NCBI GenBank assembly: GCA_028687545.1
Contig: JAQTZZ010000005.1
Span: 89,015 to 153,014, forward strand
Origin: Candidatus Wallbacteria bacterium
Lineage (GTDB): Bacteria; Muiribacteriota; JAQTZZ01
DNA length: 64,000 nucleotides
Direction: 5' to 3'
In this document: one piece after another, positions 7,414 to 15,839 of the stretch
Layout of the letters: each line of letters begins with the position of its first letter
Numbering within the stretch: position 1 is the stretch's first letter
Made by a program: the position numbers and the translations under genes
Notes under the pieces: model-generated
Told to the model about the DNA's origin: nothing
Seen by the model: the letters and a program-made list of their open reading frames with translations, nothing else
Database searches by the model: none

Positions 7414-9369
7414 ATGGTTAAGCTGGAAAAAGACATTATGCTGTCCGGCTGCCGGGTCATCGATAAAATCGGTGAAGGCGGAATGGGCATGGTTTATAAA
7501 GCCAATGATGATAATCTGGACCGGCCGGTAGCCATCAAGATCATGAACTCAGTGGCTGAGAGTGATGAAAGCAGAACCCGTTTCATCCGGGAAGCCAAAT
7601 CACTGGCCCAATGCAGACATCCCGGCATAATTCAGATATACGCCTATGGCGAGCACAATGGTTATCCCTATTTTGTGATGGAGTATGTGGCAGGGGCTTC
7701 CCTGGATTCGTTTCTCAGTAAATCCAGAATGATTGCCAGCGGAAAATACCAGCTGGAAGAGCTGCTGGAAAACGGATATCTCAGGCCTGTTGACCCTAAT
7801 CAGCCCTATTTTCTGCGCGACCCCAATACCAACCCGCTGCTTGACCAGTCCTATCTCAAAGAAGTCAACCGTTTGATTATCAGCCTTGCCGAAGCTTTGG
7901 CAGAGGTTCATAAACTGGGAATCATCCACCGCGACATCAAACCTTCCAATATCCTGATCGACGGAGGAGGCCAGGCCAAGCTGGTGGATTTCGGCTTAGC
8001 CAAAAAAGAGCTGGACACAGCCCTGACTCAAGTGGATCAGATGGTAGGCACACTCAATTACATGGCGCCTGAACAGTTCATGGGTAAAAGGAGTAAAGTT
8101 TCCTGTCTCACTGACCTTTATGGCCTGGGATTGATTTATTACGAACTTCTTACACTGCATAAAGTTGTGGAGGAAGAAGATTTCGCTGCAGTTGTAAAAC
8201 AGGTGACCATGGAGCCGCCGCTTGACCCGCGGAAATATAATCCTAATCTTTCCCCAGCGTTGTGCAAAATAGTCCTGAAATGCCTGGCCAAAGAACCTGC
8301 GGATCGTTATGCCGGAGCTCACGAGCTGGCTGAAGCGATCCGTGCCCAGGACAGCAAGCCGTTTTTAGGCGGTGTTTTGGAAATGATCAATAATTTTTCC
8401 AGCGAAAAAGATCCTGATTCCAGGAATTCCAACGCTTCCGCGCAGCAGAAAAGCGAAATTCAGGCTGACCCTCAGCTTGCACCGCCGCCTGACGAAACAT
8501 CCAAAATCTGCCCATTCTGCCGGAAAAAATATCCTGCTAATCAGACCCGCTGTGCCGGCGATGGTTCGATCCTGGTGGAACCGCTGAAAATGCAGCCCAG
8601 CTGCCCCAAATGCGGGAATTTTTACCAGCCTGGAATCCAATATTGTCCTGCAGACGGGATTCCGCTGATTCCGGAAGCCTTGCGCGGCAAAGGGGCCTGC
8701 CTTTTTCAGGAAAACTCAAAGGTTGATCCGTTAAAATTCACTGATTATGATTTCTCCCTTAAAGCAGCCCTGAAAAAGGCTGCCCGGATTTTTCTTTCCA
8801 CACTTCCTGTCGGTTTAATTTTTATCTGGCTGCTTGCAATCTTGATCCTGCAGATTCAGTATCAGAACACCTCACTTGGCATGCATATTTTATTGAATTC
8901 CGGTAACCAGACCTGGCTTTTTCGGGTCCCCTTTATTTTATTACTGGCTGGAGGATATCTTATCTGCTGCTTTAGGAAATTAAGAGGAGAAAATCCTGAA
9001 GTTAAGGATATTCTGAGGATCAGGCATTATCTTTTTCCATTCTGCTTGAATTGCATTTCAATTATTTTTTATTTTGTTTTAGGTCTTGTGATTGTGGTGT
9101 TACCCGGATTGTATTTTTTGATTGTTTATCAGCTTTCTCCACTTTTAGTCCTGGAGAAAGGGATGAAATCCAAAGACGCAGCCAGAGCCTCGCGGGAAAT
9201 AATCAGTCACAGCTTCTGGAAATTCACTTTTTTGTCTTTTCTTATTCTGTTAATCCATCTGCCGATGTTGAAATCTGATTTTTTCCTGCTGCTCAGCCTG
9301 CCGTATTCGCTTTGTCTCCTGGCCGCGGTTTATGAGCAGGTGATCGGGCTTTCGCACAGGAAGTATTAA
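7414..9369 (+). CDS. Membrane-anchored Ser/Thr protein kinase with two zinc ribbons
   Basis: 651 residues. The N-terminal Hanks-type kinase domain has the glycine loop GEGGMGMVYK (20-29), the ATP lysine K42 in VAIKI, catalytic HRDIKPSN (172-179), DFGLAK and GTLNYMAPEQ. Two CxxC...C zinc-ribbon-like knuckles follow near residues 365 and 396 (CPFCRKKY..., CPKCGNFY...). The C-terminal third has about five to six hydrophobic segments, so the kinase is cytoplasmic and tethered by a multi-spanning domain rather than by the single helix plus PASTA domains of PknB types. No clear SD precedes the ATG; an internal ATG at 7438 is an alternative start. It is transcribed alone, divergent from the SYLF pair. 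Confidence 0.9.
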   Translation: MVKLEKDIMLSGCRVIDKIGEGGMGMVYKANDDNLDRPVAIKIMNSVAESDESRTRFIREAKSLAQCRHPGIIQIYAYGEHNGYPYFVMEYVAGASLDSFLSKSRMIASGKYQLEELLENGYLRPVDPNQPYFLRDPNTNPLLDQSYLKEVNRLIISLAEALAEVHKLGIIHRDIKPSNILIDGGGQAKLVDFGLAKKELDTALTQVDQMVGTLNYMAPEQFMGKRSKVSCLTDLYGLGLIYYELLTLHKVVEEEDFAAVVKQVTMEPPLDPRKYNPNLSPALCKIVLKCLAKEPADRYAGAHELAEAIRAQDSKPFLGGVLEMINNFSSEKDPDSRNSNASAQQKSEIQADPQLAPPPDETSKICPFCRKKYPANQTRCAGDGSILVEPLKMQPSCPKCGNFYQPGIQYCPADGIPLIPEALRGKGACLFQENSKVDPLKFTDYDFSLKAALKKAARIFLSTLPVGLIFIWLLAILILQIQYQNTSLGMHILLNSGNQTWLFRVPFILLLAGGYLICCFRKLRGENPEVKDILRIRHYLFPFCLNCISIIFYFVLGLVIVVLPGLYFLIVYQLSPLLVLEKGMKSKDAARASREIISHSFWKFTFLSFLILLIHLPMLKSDFFLLLSLPYSLCLLAAVYEQVIGLSHRKY

Positions 9370-9390
9370 TTTCAATCCAATATTTTCAAT

Positions 9391-10611
9391 TCAGTTACCG
9401 GCTCTTGGTAAATTCCTGAAATCGATTTCTTTTGCTCCAGGCAGTTCACGCAGCAGTTCTGAAACAACTTTATCAGTGAGTGCTTCAATCGTGGCAGATG
9501 GATTCATACTTTCACTGATCGCTGTCCGCACTGCATACATCACTTCCTCAGTTTTCGGAGAAGCGGAAAGCAGGCCGCAGGTGCGGTCTGTCAGGTATCT
9601 GCAAAGTCTCAGCCTTACAAGTGGGTCGTCAGGAAGATTTCTCTCCCAGATCGCATTGACTGTCGAATCATACTTGTATCTCAGGCGCCAGCTCTCATCC
9701 TCCAGTTTGTCATATTTTCCGGTAGTCTGATTATCCCATTCGATGTCGATTTTATGCAGACGTTTATCGCTTTGCAGGAAATGACATTTGATTCCGCGCC
9801 TGTAGCATGGATAACCCCAGACTTCCTCCATTTCTTCACCCAGGCGGTCAGGCCAGATCTGATCAGGTTTGCCTATCAGGGACATGACTTCAGAGGTAGT
9901 CATTCCGAGTTTCAATTTTCTGGAATCGCGGTATAATTCCAGTTTTCTGACTGTACCGCCTTTATGCTGGAAACAGGAGGCCAGAAAATTCATGGATGCT
10001 TCGTAAGAACATCCGTACAAAAAATACAACCAGGCTAAGGCCAGAATACTCAAAGCAAGATACAATGCTCCGATTGAGGAGACAATCAGTTCCAAAACCT
10101 GGGCTTTGTACTTAGGAACACTGACTGCGTCGATTCCGCAGTTTTTAATCTCATTGATTTTATCCAGGGCTTTTTTCTGCGGATTCAGAAACAATCTGCC
10201 GGCAACAGGATTGGCAAGCAGCAGAAGCGACAGAATTCCATACCAGCCTAAACCGACAGCAGTCCTGGACATGAAATGATTGGTGCCCAGATCAGTCAGA
10301 TCAGGCAGTTTTACGAAGTTCGCAGTGAAACAAAGAACAAGCAGCGAGTAAAGCCCGATGAAAATTGCCAGATACCGTCCTGCCCACTGGAATCTGACCA
10401 GCAATGTACCCTGAAAGGCCATCAAAGCAAAAAAAGCGGCATAGCCTAAGATAAGATCAGGATGTTTTCCCAGGATAAAAACAATGCTTGGGATCGGGAT
10501 CAGGAAATGGAGGATTCCGAAGCAGCGGATCAGAAAAGCCAGCGGCCCTTCTGAAAAAAACCATTCTGAAATCGACTGGTTGAATTTTATTTCCTGGGTC
10601 TCAGTTTCCAC
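9391..10611 (-). CDS. Multi-spanning membrane protein with a BamE/SmpA-like domain
   Basis: About 406 residues if translation begins at the GTG at 10611, which overlaps the end of the upstream hicB-like gene by 11 nt. An in-frame TTG at 10674 would overlap it by 74 nt. Roughly seven hydrophobic segments fill the first 220 residues. Then comes KLGMTTSEVMSLIGKPDQIW, the pattern of the SmpA/OmlA (BamE-like) fold that reads out as KxGMTxxxVxxxLGxP, followed by a soluble tail. BamE itself is a small outer-membrane lipoprotein; here the fold is joined to an inner-membrane domain, which is unusual. I cannot assign a function. Confidence 0.6.
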   Translation of the reverse strand: METETQEIKFNQSISEWFFSEGPLAFLIRCFGILHFLIPIPSIVFILGKHPDLILGYAAFFALMAFQGTLLVRFQWAGRYLAIFIGLYSLLVLCFTANFVKLPDLTDLGTNHFMSRTAVGLGWYGILSLLLLANPVAGRLFLNPQKKALDKINEIKNCGIDAVSVPKYKAQVLELIVSSIGALYLALSILALAWLYFLYGCSYEASMNFLASCFQHKGGTVRKLELYRDSRKLKLGMTTSEVMSLIGKPDQIWPDRLGEEMEEVWGYPCYRRGIKCHFLQSDKRLHKIDIEWDNQTTGKYDKLEDESWRLRYKYDSTVNAIWERNLPDDPLVRLRLCRYLTDRTCGLLSASPKTEEVMYAVRTAISESMNPSATIEALTDKVVSELLRELPGAKEIDFRNLPRAGN

Positions 10612-10813
10612 CAGCAATTTCCACGATTGTCTTGGATGTAGCGGAAGGCATAGACGGCACAGGTTCGCTGTCAATCATCATCTTATAGGCATCAACTATG
10701 TTCTCTTTGAGTTCTTCGATGGTTTCACCCTGGCTGAAAACGCCGGGAACTTCAGTCAGCCTGCCCACAAACCAGCCATCATCCTTCCAATATTCCATTG
10801 TAAAATTCCTCAT
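10601..10813 (-). CDS. Orphan HicB-family antitoxin-like protein
   Basis: 70 residues, matching the HicB partial RNase-H fold: FTMEYWKDDGWFVGRLTEVPGVFSQGETIEELKEN is the typical YxxDDxxxxVxxPxxxGxxTxGxTxEEA pattern. There is no HicA gene beside it; the neighbour downstream is a membrane protein with which it overlaps. Two starts are possible. The ATG at 10813 lies exactly 6 nt after a TATTAT -10 box (leaderless). The ATG at 10798 has GAGGA about 8 nt upstream. It is likely an orphan antitoxin, or a HicB-type protein adapted to another use. Confidence 0.75.
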   Translation of the reverse strand: MRNFTMEYWKDDGWFVGRLTEVPGVFSQGETIEELKENIVDAYKMMIDSEPVPSMPSATSKTIVEIAGGN

Positions 10814-10819
10814 ATTTTC

Positions 10820-10848
10820 ATAATAACCTGCTGGTCAGGAAAAATCAA
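10820..10848 (-). promoter_or_regulatory. Promoter placing the transcription start at a hicB-like ATG
   Basis: Minus strand: TTGATT at 10848-10843, 17-nt spacer, TATTAT at 10825-10820, then exactly 6 nt to the ATG at 10813. Transcription would begin at or next to the start codon. Confidence 0.6.
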
Positions 10849-10875
10849 GCTCCCGCCTCAGGGTTGAACTCCACT

Positions 10876-11289
10876 TCAGTGCGTCCCTAAAATGTATTCA
10901 ATCGGAGTAATCATAATCATACTACCGTGGAAAATTACAAATACATTGAATAAATTCAGTAAAACAAGAAGTATGGCCACTCCGGTTTTATGAGAGTAAT
11001 TGGCTTTTATGAAAAAATGAAAAACGGTAAACAAGGTTATCAGCAAGCTGAGATACTCAGTGAACTGTAAGCTGTAAAAAGTATTGAATCCGGAACAATG
11101 AACTTTGGATTTCAATAGATAATTACGCACATTAGGTAAAATAAAAAACGAATAAAAGTTCAGAAAAAGAGAATATGTAATGAATAAAAGAAGATGAAAG
11201 CCTCTTCTGAAATAGTTGGTTTGCATTTTATCAGTTGGCCTAAGCAGAAAATCTCCACACAGGTCCCTGCCTCTTTTTTGTACATTCAT
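10876..11289 (-). CDS. AT-rich hypothetical membrane protein
   Basis: 137 residues from ATG 11289; an internal ATG at 11226 is possible and neither has a clear SD. Three to four hydrophobic segments (for example HLLLFITYSLFLNFYSFFIL and VAILLVLLNLFNVFVIFH). No recognisable family motif. Base composition is clearly more AT-rich than the flanking kinase and peptidase genes. It shares this with the next gene and the hicBA module, which suggests the 10.9-12.4 kb segment was acquired together. Confidence 0.5.
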   Translation of the reverse strand: MNVQKRGRDLCGDFLLRPTDKMQTNYFRRGFHLLLFITYSLFLNFYSFFILPNVRNYLLKSKVHCSGFNTFYSLQFTEYLSLLITLFTVFHFFIKANYSHKTGVAILLVLLNLFNVFVIFHGSMIMITPIEYILGTH

Positions 11290-11370
11290 AATACAGGATA
11301 AAATAGCTGAAGAGAAAAATCAGTCTCAGAAATAGAGATTTTATGGTTTCTCTCCAATTCTTTATATCCT

Positions 11371-11691
11371 TCAGCGACTTTTTATTAAAATTCCACCTCC
11401 TGAAAGCAGCATGAAATTGACGAGTAAATAGAAAAGAGAAACAAAAATAGCAAAAAAAGTTATTGTAATTGACGCCTTACTTAAACCTATTTTTTTGTTC
11501 CTGAATAAAATGAAAATAATGTTTGCAAGGCATAAAATTGTGACGAACATTTTTAAAGCAATGTGAATCCTGCGCAAATCATAATGACCGTAGTAACACA
11601 GTACTGCAATTTGAAAAAAACTTGGAATAACCGAATACCATAGAAACAAAACAATCAAATTTATAATTACGGAAAAATAGTCGCCTGCCAT
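11371..11691 (-). CDS. AT-rich hypothetical membrane protein
   Basis: About 106 residues from the ATG at 11691; the reading frame remains open up to a TTG at 11760. Roughly three to four hydrophobic segments (SVIINLIVLFLWYSVIPSFF, FVTILCLANIIFILF, ITFFAIFVSLFYLLVNFML). It resembles its neighbour at 10876-11289 in size, hydropathy and AT-richness, but I see no convincing sequence identity. Function unknown. Confidence 0.5.
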   Translation of the reverse strand: MAGDYFSVIINLIVLFLWYSVIPSFFQIAVLCYYGHYDLRRIHIALKMFVTILCLANIIFILFRNKKIGLSKASITITFFAIFVSLFYLLVNFMLLSGGGILIKSR

Positions 11692-11870
11692 ATTCTTATC
11701 AATAATGGGCCGGTCAATCCCTGCGATATTAGCACCCAAACGGCCTCCACAATTTACCAAACAATTTAATCTGGTAAGATCTCAATTTGATCTTTATTGT
11801 AACTCACCAAAATAATTGTATTTTAGTCAAAAGTATAGCCCCGGTTCAAATCCCAAATCCATACTGATTC

Positions 11871-12092
11871 TTATTTTTTGAGAAGCATCTTGAACTGTTC
11901 GAGTTTCAAGCCGGACTGGCGTAGAATGCTGTGAAAAGTTCCTGTAGGAATTTCTTTTTTATTCATGGGCAGGATGACGCTCCGACCATCGTTGTTTTTG
12001 AATTTTCCGTGTGAGCCTTCCTGAGCTGAAAACAAATAGCCGAGTTTACTGAGGACAGTCTCGATTTCCCGGGATGAATACAGTTTAGGCAT
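11871..12092 (-). CDS. hicA: HicA-type mRNA interferase toxin
   Basis: 73 residues of the HicA (YcfA) family: SREIETVLSKLGYLF, then QEGSHGKFKN with the conserved catalytic histidine in the GSH motif, and PMNKKEIPTGTFHSILRQ. HicA folds like a double-stranded RNA-binding domain and cleaves mRNA when free. It overlaps the upstream hicB by 8 nt, giving the antitoxin-first order found in many hicBA loci. Length and motifs are intact, so it is expected to be active. Confidence 0.9.
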   Translation of the reverse strand: MPKLYSSREIETVLSKLGYLFSAQEGSHGKFKNNDGRSVILPMNKKEIPTGTFHSILRQSGLKLEQFKMLLKK

Positions 12093-12297
12093 TCACAAAG
12101 CCTTTTCCGACAACTATGTTCTTCACTTCCACCATTTCTGGAGTAACGTCTTCACCGTCGAAATAAAGCTGCACTGCTTCCTTGAGGTTTTTTACAGCCT
12201 CTTCGAATGTCTCGCCGAAAGAAGAAACGTCTATGTTGAGGCATTGGGAAACATAATACTTATCCTCCTGCCAGATGACATAACTGAATTCTTTCAA
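12085..12297 (-). CDS. hicB: HicB-type antitoxin
   Basis: 70 residues, MKEFSYVIWQEDKYYVSQCLNIDVSSFGETFEEAVKNLKEAV, the HicB RNase-H-like core. There is no C-terminal DNA-binding extension, as in the short HicB class. The start is a TTG at 12297 with GGGAGG a few bases upstream. It neutralises HicA encoded immediately downstream (8-nt overlap). A TATAAT hexamer about 35 nt upstream on the minus strand may be the -10 box, with no good -35. Confidence 0.88.
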   Translation of the reverse strand: MKEFSYVIWQEDKYYVSQCLNIDVSSFGETFEEAVKNLKEAVQLYFDGEDVTPEMVEVKNIVVGKGFVNA

Positions 12298-12432
12298 AAT
12301 GCCTCCCTGCTCGGTAATTGTGGCTTTGTAAAATTATACCATTATTAATAATATTTGTATGCTCAAAGAAACAAAGTGTCAAGTTTTCGTGGGCAAGATC
12401 AAAACATCATCAGCACAGGTAAAGCTCTCAAC

Positions 12433-14319
12433 TTACTTGGGTCTTTCGAAAATCAGGGAATTTTCAGTTTTCGTTATCCTGTCAAGGAAGGGGTGTTTTG
12501 CTCCGTCAGGTGCAACCAGCATGAAGACTCTGTTGTCATAAGGGAAAAAGAGGCATTCCGAAATTCCACTGATAAGTCCTTCGTCTTTTTCGTCTGATTC
12601 GAGTCGGAACAGGCGTCTTTCAGGAACCAGGGCTATCAGATAAAGCGGGCTGTCCGGAAAATACTTGGGCACTTTTCTGACCAGGTAAACCGAGATGATC
12701 TCCGGGAAATTAATGGAAATCTGGCCGGCTATCTCTTCAATCAGATTCTGGTTCAGAGCATGGGGCAGAAACTGTTCCTCCGGCTGCCAGGAGTTTCTTT
12801 CATGTTTTGCTTTATTAAGAGACTCTTCATTGTCCTGCAGGAACTTATAAAATTCATTGGCTTCTTCAGGCTTGCCCTGGTTTTGAAGATCGTGATAAAC
12901 AGCCCAGAAATTGTTGAACAGACTGATATCCCTGAAAAGGGCTTTTTTCACAACTTCCAGTCCCTGAGAATCTCCTTTTTCGAGCAGCACCCGGCCGAGC
13001 TGAAACTGGATAAAAGTACGGTCAGGGTTTTTAGTTAAAAAGTCTCTCAATCTGCGCTCAGCCGCTTCCAGGCCTTCAAATTCCCTGCTGTACAATACCT
13101 GGTACAATTCTTCAGATGCGCTGAGCTCTGCAGCCGGTTTTGCTAGAAGTTCCTTGAATCTCACTCTGTGTTCTTCGAATTTCCGGATCTTCTGTTCCAG
13201 TGCAGCTCCATTTTCAGCATTCCAGGCATAATTACAGGCTGAGATAAAATCACTGAAACGGGACTGAAAGTATTCCTGGGCAGCGCTTTGAGAAATTATT
13301 TTAGGAAGTTCGATTTTAGCTGAGATTTCTTTGATCCTGTCCTGCAATGGAGGATGCTCTTCAATTAGATGATCTTCACTTTTAAGCAGGAGTTCAAGAT
13401 ACTTAGTCTGCCGCTCAGGATTGGAAAACCTGCCAATGCTCTCCTGAAACATCAGATAATATTCAGGAAGTGTTTTCTGCTGCATGACTTTCTTCCAGAG
13501 GGAACTGTAGAAATCTTCGTTGATAAATTGCGGCAGCAGCGAAATCCTGACTAGAGCATGGGCATTGACTTCAGATCCGGCAATCTCAGCTGCCAGCTGA
13601 TCAGCTTTGATTTCGAATTTTCTGGCCAGAACGAAAGAGTAGAGACTGAATCTAGGCAGGTACCAGTTCATGAACTTTCCGATCAGCAGATTCATCATCC
13701 AGTCCGATTGCTCGAGCGAAGATGCTAGGCATTCCCAGGTGTGGTGAATCCTGTAGATCCAGATCTGTGTACGGCCATGTTTTTCTGAAATATGGCCAAG
13801 TTCATGGGCCAGAATAGCCCGGAACTCATCATGTGGAAAGCACAGCAGAAGAGGGATTCCGATGTAAAGAGTATTTATGTACATGCCGAAAAAGCCCAGG
13901 ATAGGTCGCTGGATAATGCAGGCGTTCAGTTCGTGGGTAAACAGGATCCTATGGATTTCCTTGCAACAGAGTTTCCCGGAAATCTCATCGATTTCCCGGG
14001 AAAAAAGCTTGTATAATTCAGGATCAAGTTCAAATCCGGGCAGATCGCTGAAACTTACCCAGAGGGATTTCAGCATGTAATAAATCATGATCAGGAGCGG
14101 GATGGAGATTTTAAAGAAAACGGCTTTGAGTTTATAAGTTAAGAGAGCGTAAAGCAGGAATGCAGACAATGATGCTGCGGTCAGCAGGAGCAGAAAAAAA
14201 TAAAGATAACCTGCAATTGAGAACCACAGTACTTTTCTTCTGAAATCTCTGGGATTCTGATCGTAACTGATCAGCAACTCCCTGATCTTGATTTCTCTTT
14301 CTTTCAGATTAAACTGCAT
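12433..14319 (-). CDS. M48-family membrane metallopeptidase
   Basis: About 628 residues from ATG 14319; the open frame extends to a TTG at 14400, but that overlaps the predicted promoter. Two N-terminal membrane segments precede an M48 (Ste24/HtpX-like) domain with the zinc motif HELGH in AILAHELGHISEKHG. A long helical C-terminal half follows, including a TPR-like repeat stretch (AERRLRDFLTKNP, FQLGRVLLEKGDS). The architecture resembles other membrane M48 proteases with repeat domains that act in envelope quality control. It stands alone, divergent from the alkaline phosphatase gene. Confidence 0.87.
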   Translation of the reverse strand: MQFNLKEREIKIRELLISYDQNPRDFRRKVLWFSIAGYLYFFLLLLTAASLSAFLLYALLTYKLKAVFFKISIPLLIMIYYMLKSLWVSFSDLPGFELDPELYKLFSREIDEISGKLCCKEIHRILFTHELNACIIQRPILGFFGMYINTLYIGIPLLLCFPHDEFRAILAHELGHISEKHGRTQIWIYRIHHTWECLASSLEQSDWMMNLLIGKFMNWYLPRFSLYSFVLARKFEIKADQLAAEIAGSEVNAHALVRISLLPQFINEDFYSSLWKKVMQQKTLPEYYLMFQESIGRFSNPERQTKYLELLLKSEDHLIEEHPPLQDRIKEISAKIELPKIISQSAAQEYFQSRFSDFISACNYAWNAENGAALEQKIRKFEEHRVRFKELLAKPAAELSASEELYQVLYSREFEGLEAAERRLRDFLTKNPDRTFIQFQLGRVLLEKGDSQGLEVVKKALFRDISLFNNFWAVYHDLQNQGKPEEANEFYKFLQDNEESLNKAKHERNSWQPEEQFLPHALNQNLIEEIAGQISINFPEIISVYLVRKVPKYFPDSPLYLIALVPERRLFRLESDEKDEGLISGISECLFFPYDNRVFMLVAPDGAKHPFLDRITKTENSLIFERPK

Positions 14320-14371
14320 GTGTAAAATACCAGGTCGAAATTTACGCAATATTTCACATAACTTTGTCTTA

Positions 14372-14400
14372 AGAATAACAATTTTCATCTGCTGCGTCAA
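14372..14400 (-). promoter_or_regulatory. Promoter of the M48 peptidase gene
   Basis: Minus strand: TTGACG at 14400-14395, 17-nt spacer, TATTCT at 14377-14372. It overlaps the longest possible N-terminus, which is why the ATG at 14319 is preferred as start. Confidence 0.5.
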
Positions 14401-14448
14401 AATGAATTTGTCAATCTGACTGCATGCGTATTTTCTGCCTGTGAATCC

Positions 14449-14477
14449 TTGATTTAACCAGCTTTTTAGTTTATGCT
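14449..14477 (+). promoter_or_regulatory. Promoter of the alkaline phosphatase gene
   Basis: TTGATT at 14449-14454, 17-nt spacer, TATGCT at 14472-14477. The predicted transcription start (about 14484) falls inside the left arm of the dyad at 14480-14504. Confidence 0.55.
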
Positions 14478-14479
14478 AT

Positions 14480-14504
14480 CCTCCATTTCAATAACAAATG
14501 GAGG
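14480..14504 (+). promoter_or_regulatory. Perfect 9-bp dyad covering the alkaline phosphatase ribosome site
   Basis: CCTCCATTT (14480-14488), 7-nt loop, AAATGGAGG (14496-14504). The right arm contains the Shine-Dalgarno GGAGG. If both arms were transcribed the ribosome site would be sequestered; if transcription starts near 14484 the dyad could instead be an operator. Confidence 0.6.
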
Positions 14505-14511
14505 AAGCCTG

Positions 14512-15822
14512 ATGTCTCAGAAAACCTTGAGAATTTTGCTCGTAGCTTTGCTGTTCTCTTTCCAGGCCTTTTCGGCTGAGCATGTCAAAAACGTGATCCT
14601 GATGATCGGTGATGGAATGGGATTAGCCCAGATTTCCCTAGCGCATTATGTAAAGGGACAAAAACTGAACATGGAATCAGTCAGCGATACCGGACTCGCC
14701 ACCAACTACTGCCTGGACTCATTCGTTACAGACTCGGCTGCTGCAGGGACCGCACTTGCCACAGGCGAAAAAACCAATTCAGGCATGATTTCCACCAGAC
14801 CTGACCGCACCAGAATCACCACGATCCTGGAGCGTTTCATGGAAAAGGGAGCTAAGACAGGCCTGGTCACAACCACCAATATCACTGATGCCACGCCTGC
14901 CTCGTTCGCATCCCATGTGCCGAACAGGAGCAGTGAAGAAGCAATCGCCTTGCAGCTTGTGAATTCAGGAGTGGATGTGCTGATGGGCGGAGGCTCTGAC
15001 TTTTTCCTGCCTGTTTCCAAAAAGGGGAGACGTAAAGACGGACTGGAACTTTTCCAGCTCGCTGCCCAGAAAGGTTATTCCGTAGTCCGGACTCCTGCTG
15101 AAATGAATATCGCATCAGGCAGGATGCTTGGTATTTTTGGATCTTCACAGCTTGATTTTGAACTGAACAGACAGGACCAGCCAAACCTTGCCGCCATGAC
15201 CGGAAAAGCGCTGAACCTGTTATCCGGCTCAGACAAAGGCTTTTTCCTGATGGTGGAAGGCGGCAGGATCGACCATGCAGCGCACGACAATGACCCTGTC
15301 GGTGCTGTCTCAGAGCTTCTGATGTTCGACAGGGCCGTCGGAATCGCCCTTGATTTCGCGAGGATCAACGGAGACACGCTGGTACTGATCACTGCAGACC
15401 ATGAGACAGGCGGTCTGGTGCTCAGCAACGGAGACTATAAAATTGTTCCTGAAGTCCTGAAAAAGCCTATCCGCACTGCCGAATTCCTGGAAAACGCGCT
15501 GGCACCTGATTGCAGAAATGCCGGGAAAGTGTTCAGAACCTATGCCGGAATCGATCTCACAGGCGCGGAGATAGCACTGCTGAAAAACTGCAGTCAGAAA
15601 AAGAATGATCCGAGCCTGCTCAAGAAAAAGGGTGATCCCGGCCGGATCGCGTTTGTGACAAAGATCCTGAATGAAAGAGCGAAGCTCGGTTGGGTCACAT
15701 ACTCTCATTCAGCGTGCATGGTGGCTGTGATGGCAGACGGACCATGCTCGGAAATGTTCACAGGATATATGGATAATACTGATATCCCGAAGCGGATCGC
15801 CAAAGCTGCAGCATTGAAATAG
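14512..15822 (+). CDS. Secreted alkaline phosphatase (PhoA-type family)
   Basis: 436 residues from ATG 14512, which has GGAGG 7 nt upstream and is followed by a signal peptide ending near FSA. The upstream in-frame ATG at 14473 lies within the -10 box and is unlikely to be used. Family motifs: NVILMIGDGMG (metal-binding Asp), DSAAAGTALATG (nucleophile Ser in DSA), a central GGRIDHAAH and ADHETGG near the C-terminus (metal-binding Asp/His). It hydrolyses phosphate monoesters in the periplasm. It has no Pho-box-like array of the kind found upstream of the protease and PD40 genes; its own control seems to involve the dyad over its ribosome site. Confidence 0.92.
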   Translation: MSQKTLRILLVALLFSFQAFSAEHVKNVILMIGDGMGLAQISLAHYVKGQKLNMESVSDTGLATNYCLDSFVTDSAAAGTALATGEKTNSGMISTRPDRTRITTILERFMEKGAKTGLVTTTNITDATPASFASHVPNRSSEEAIALQLVNSGVDVLMGGGSDFFLPVSKKGRRKDGLELFQLAAQKGYSVVRTPAEMNIASGRMLGIFGSSQLDFELNRQDQPNLAAMTGKALNLLSGSDKGFFLMVEGGRIDHAAHDNDPVGAVSELLMFDRAVGIALDFARINGDTLVLITADHETGGLVLSNGDYKIVPEVLKKPIRTAEFLENALAPDCRNAGKVFRTYAGIDLTGAEIALLKNCSQKKNDPSLLKKKGDPGRIAFVTKILNERAKLGWVTYSHSACMVAVMADGPCSEMFTGYMDNTDIPKRIAKAAALK

Positions 15823-15839
15823 GGGATTGCTCCAGGGAA

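Noticed and set aside
11835-11860. tRNA T-arm-like GGTTCAAATCCC
   Set aside because: The flanking bases do not form a T-stem, and no acceptor or anticodon arm can be built around it. It overlaps a short relative of the family A repeat.
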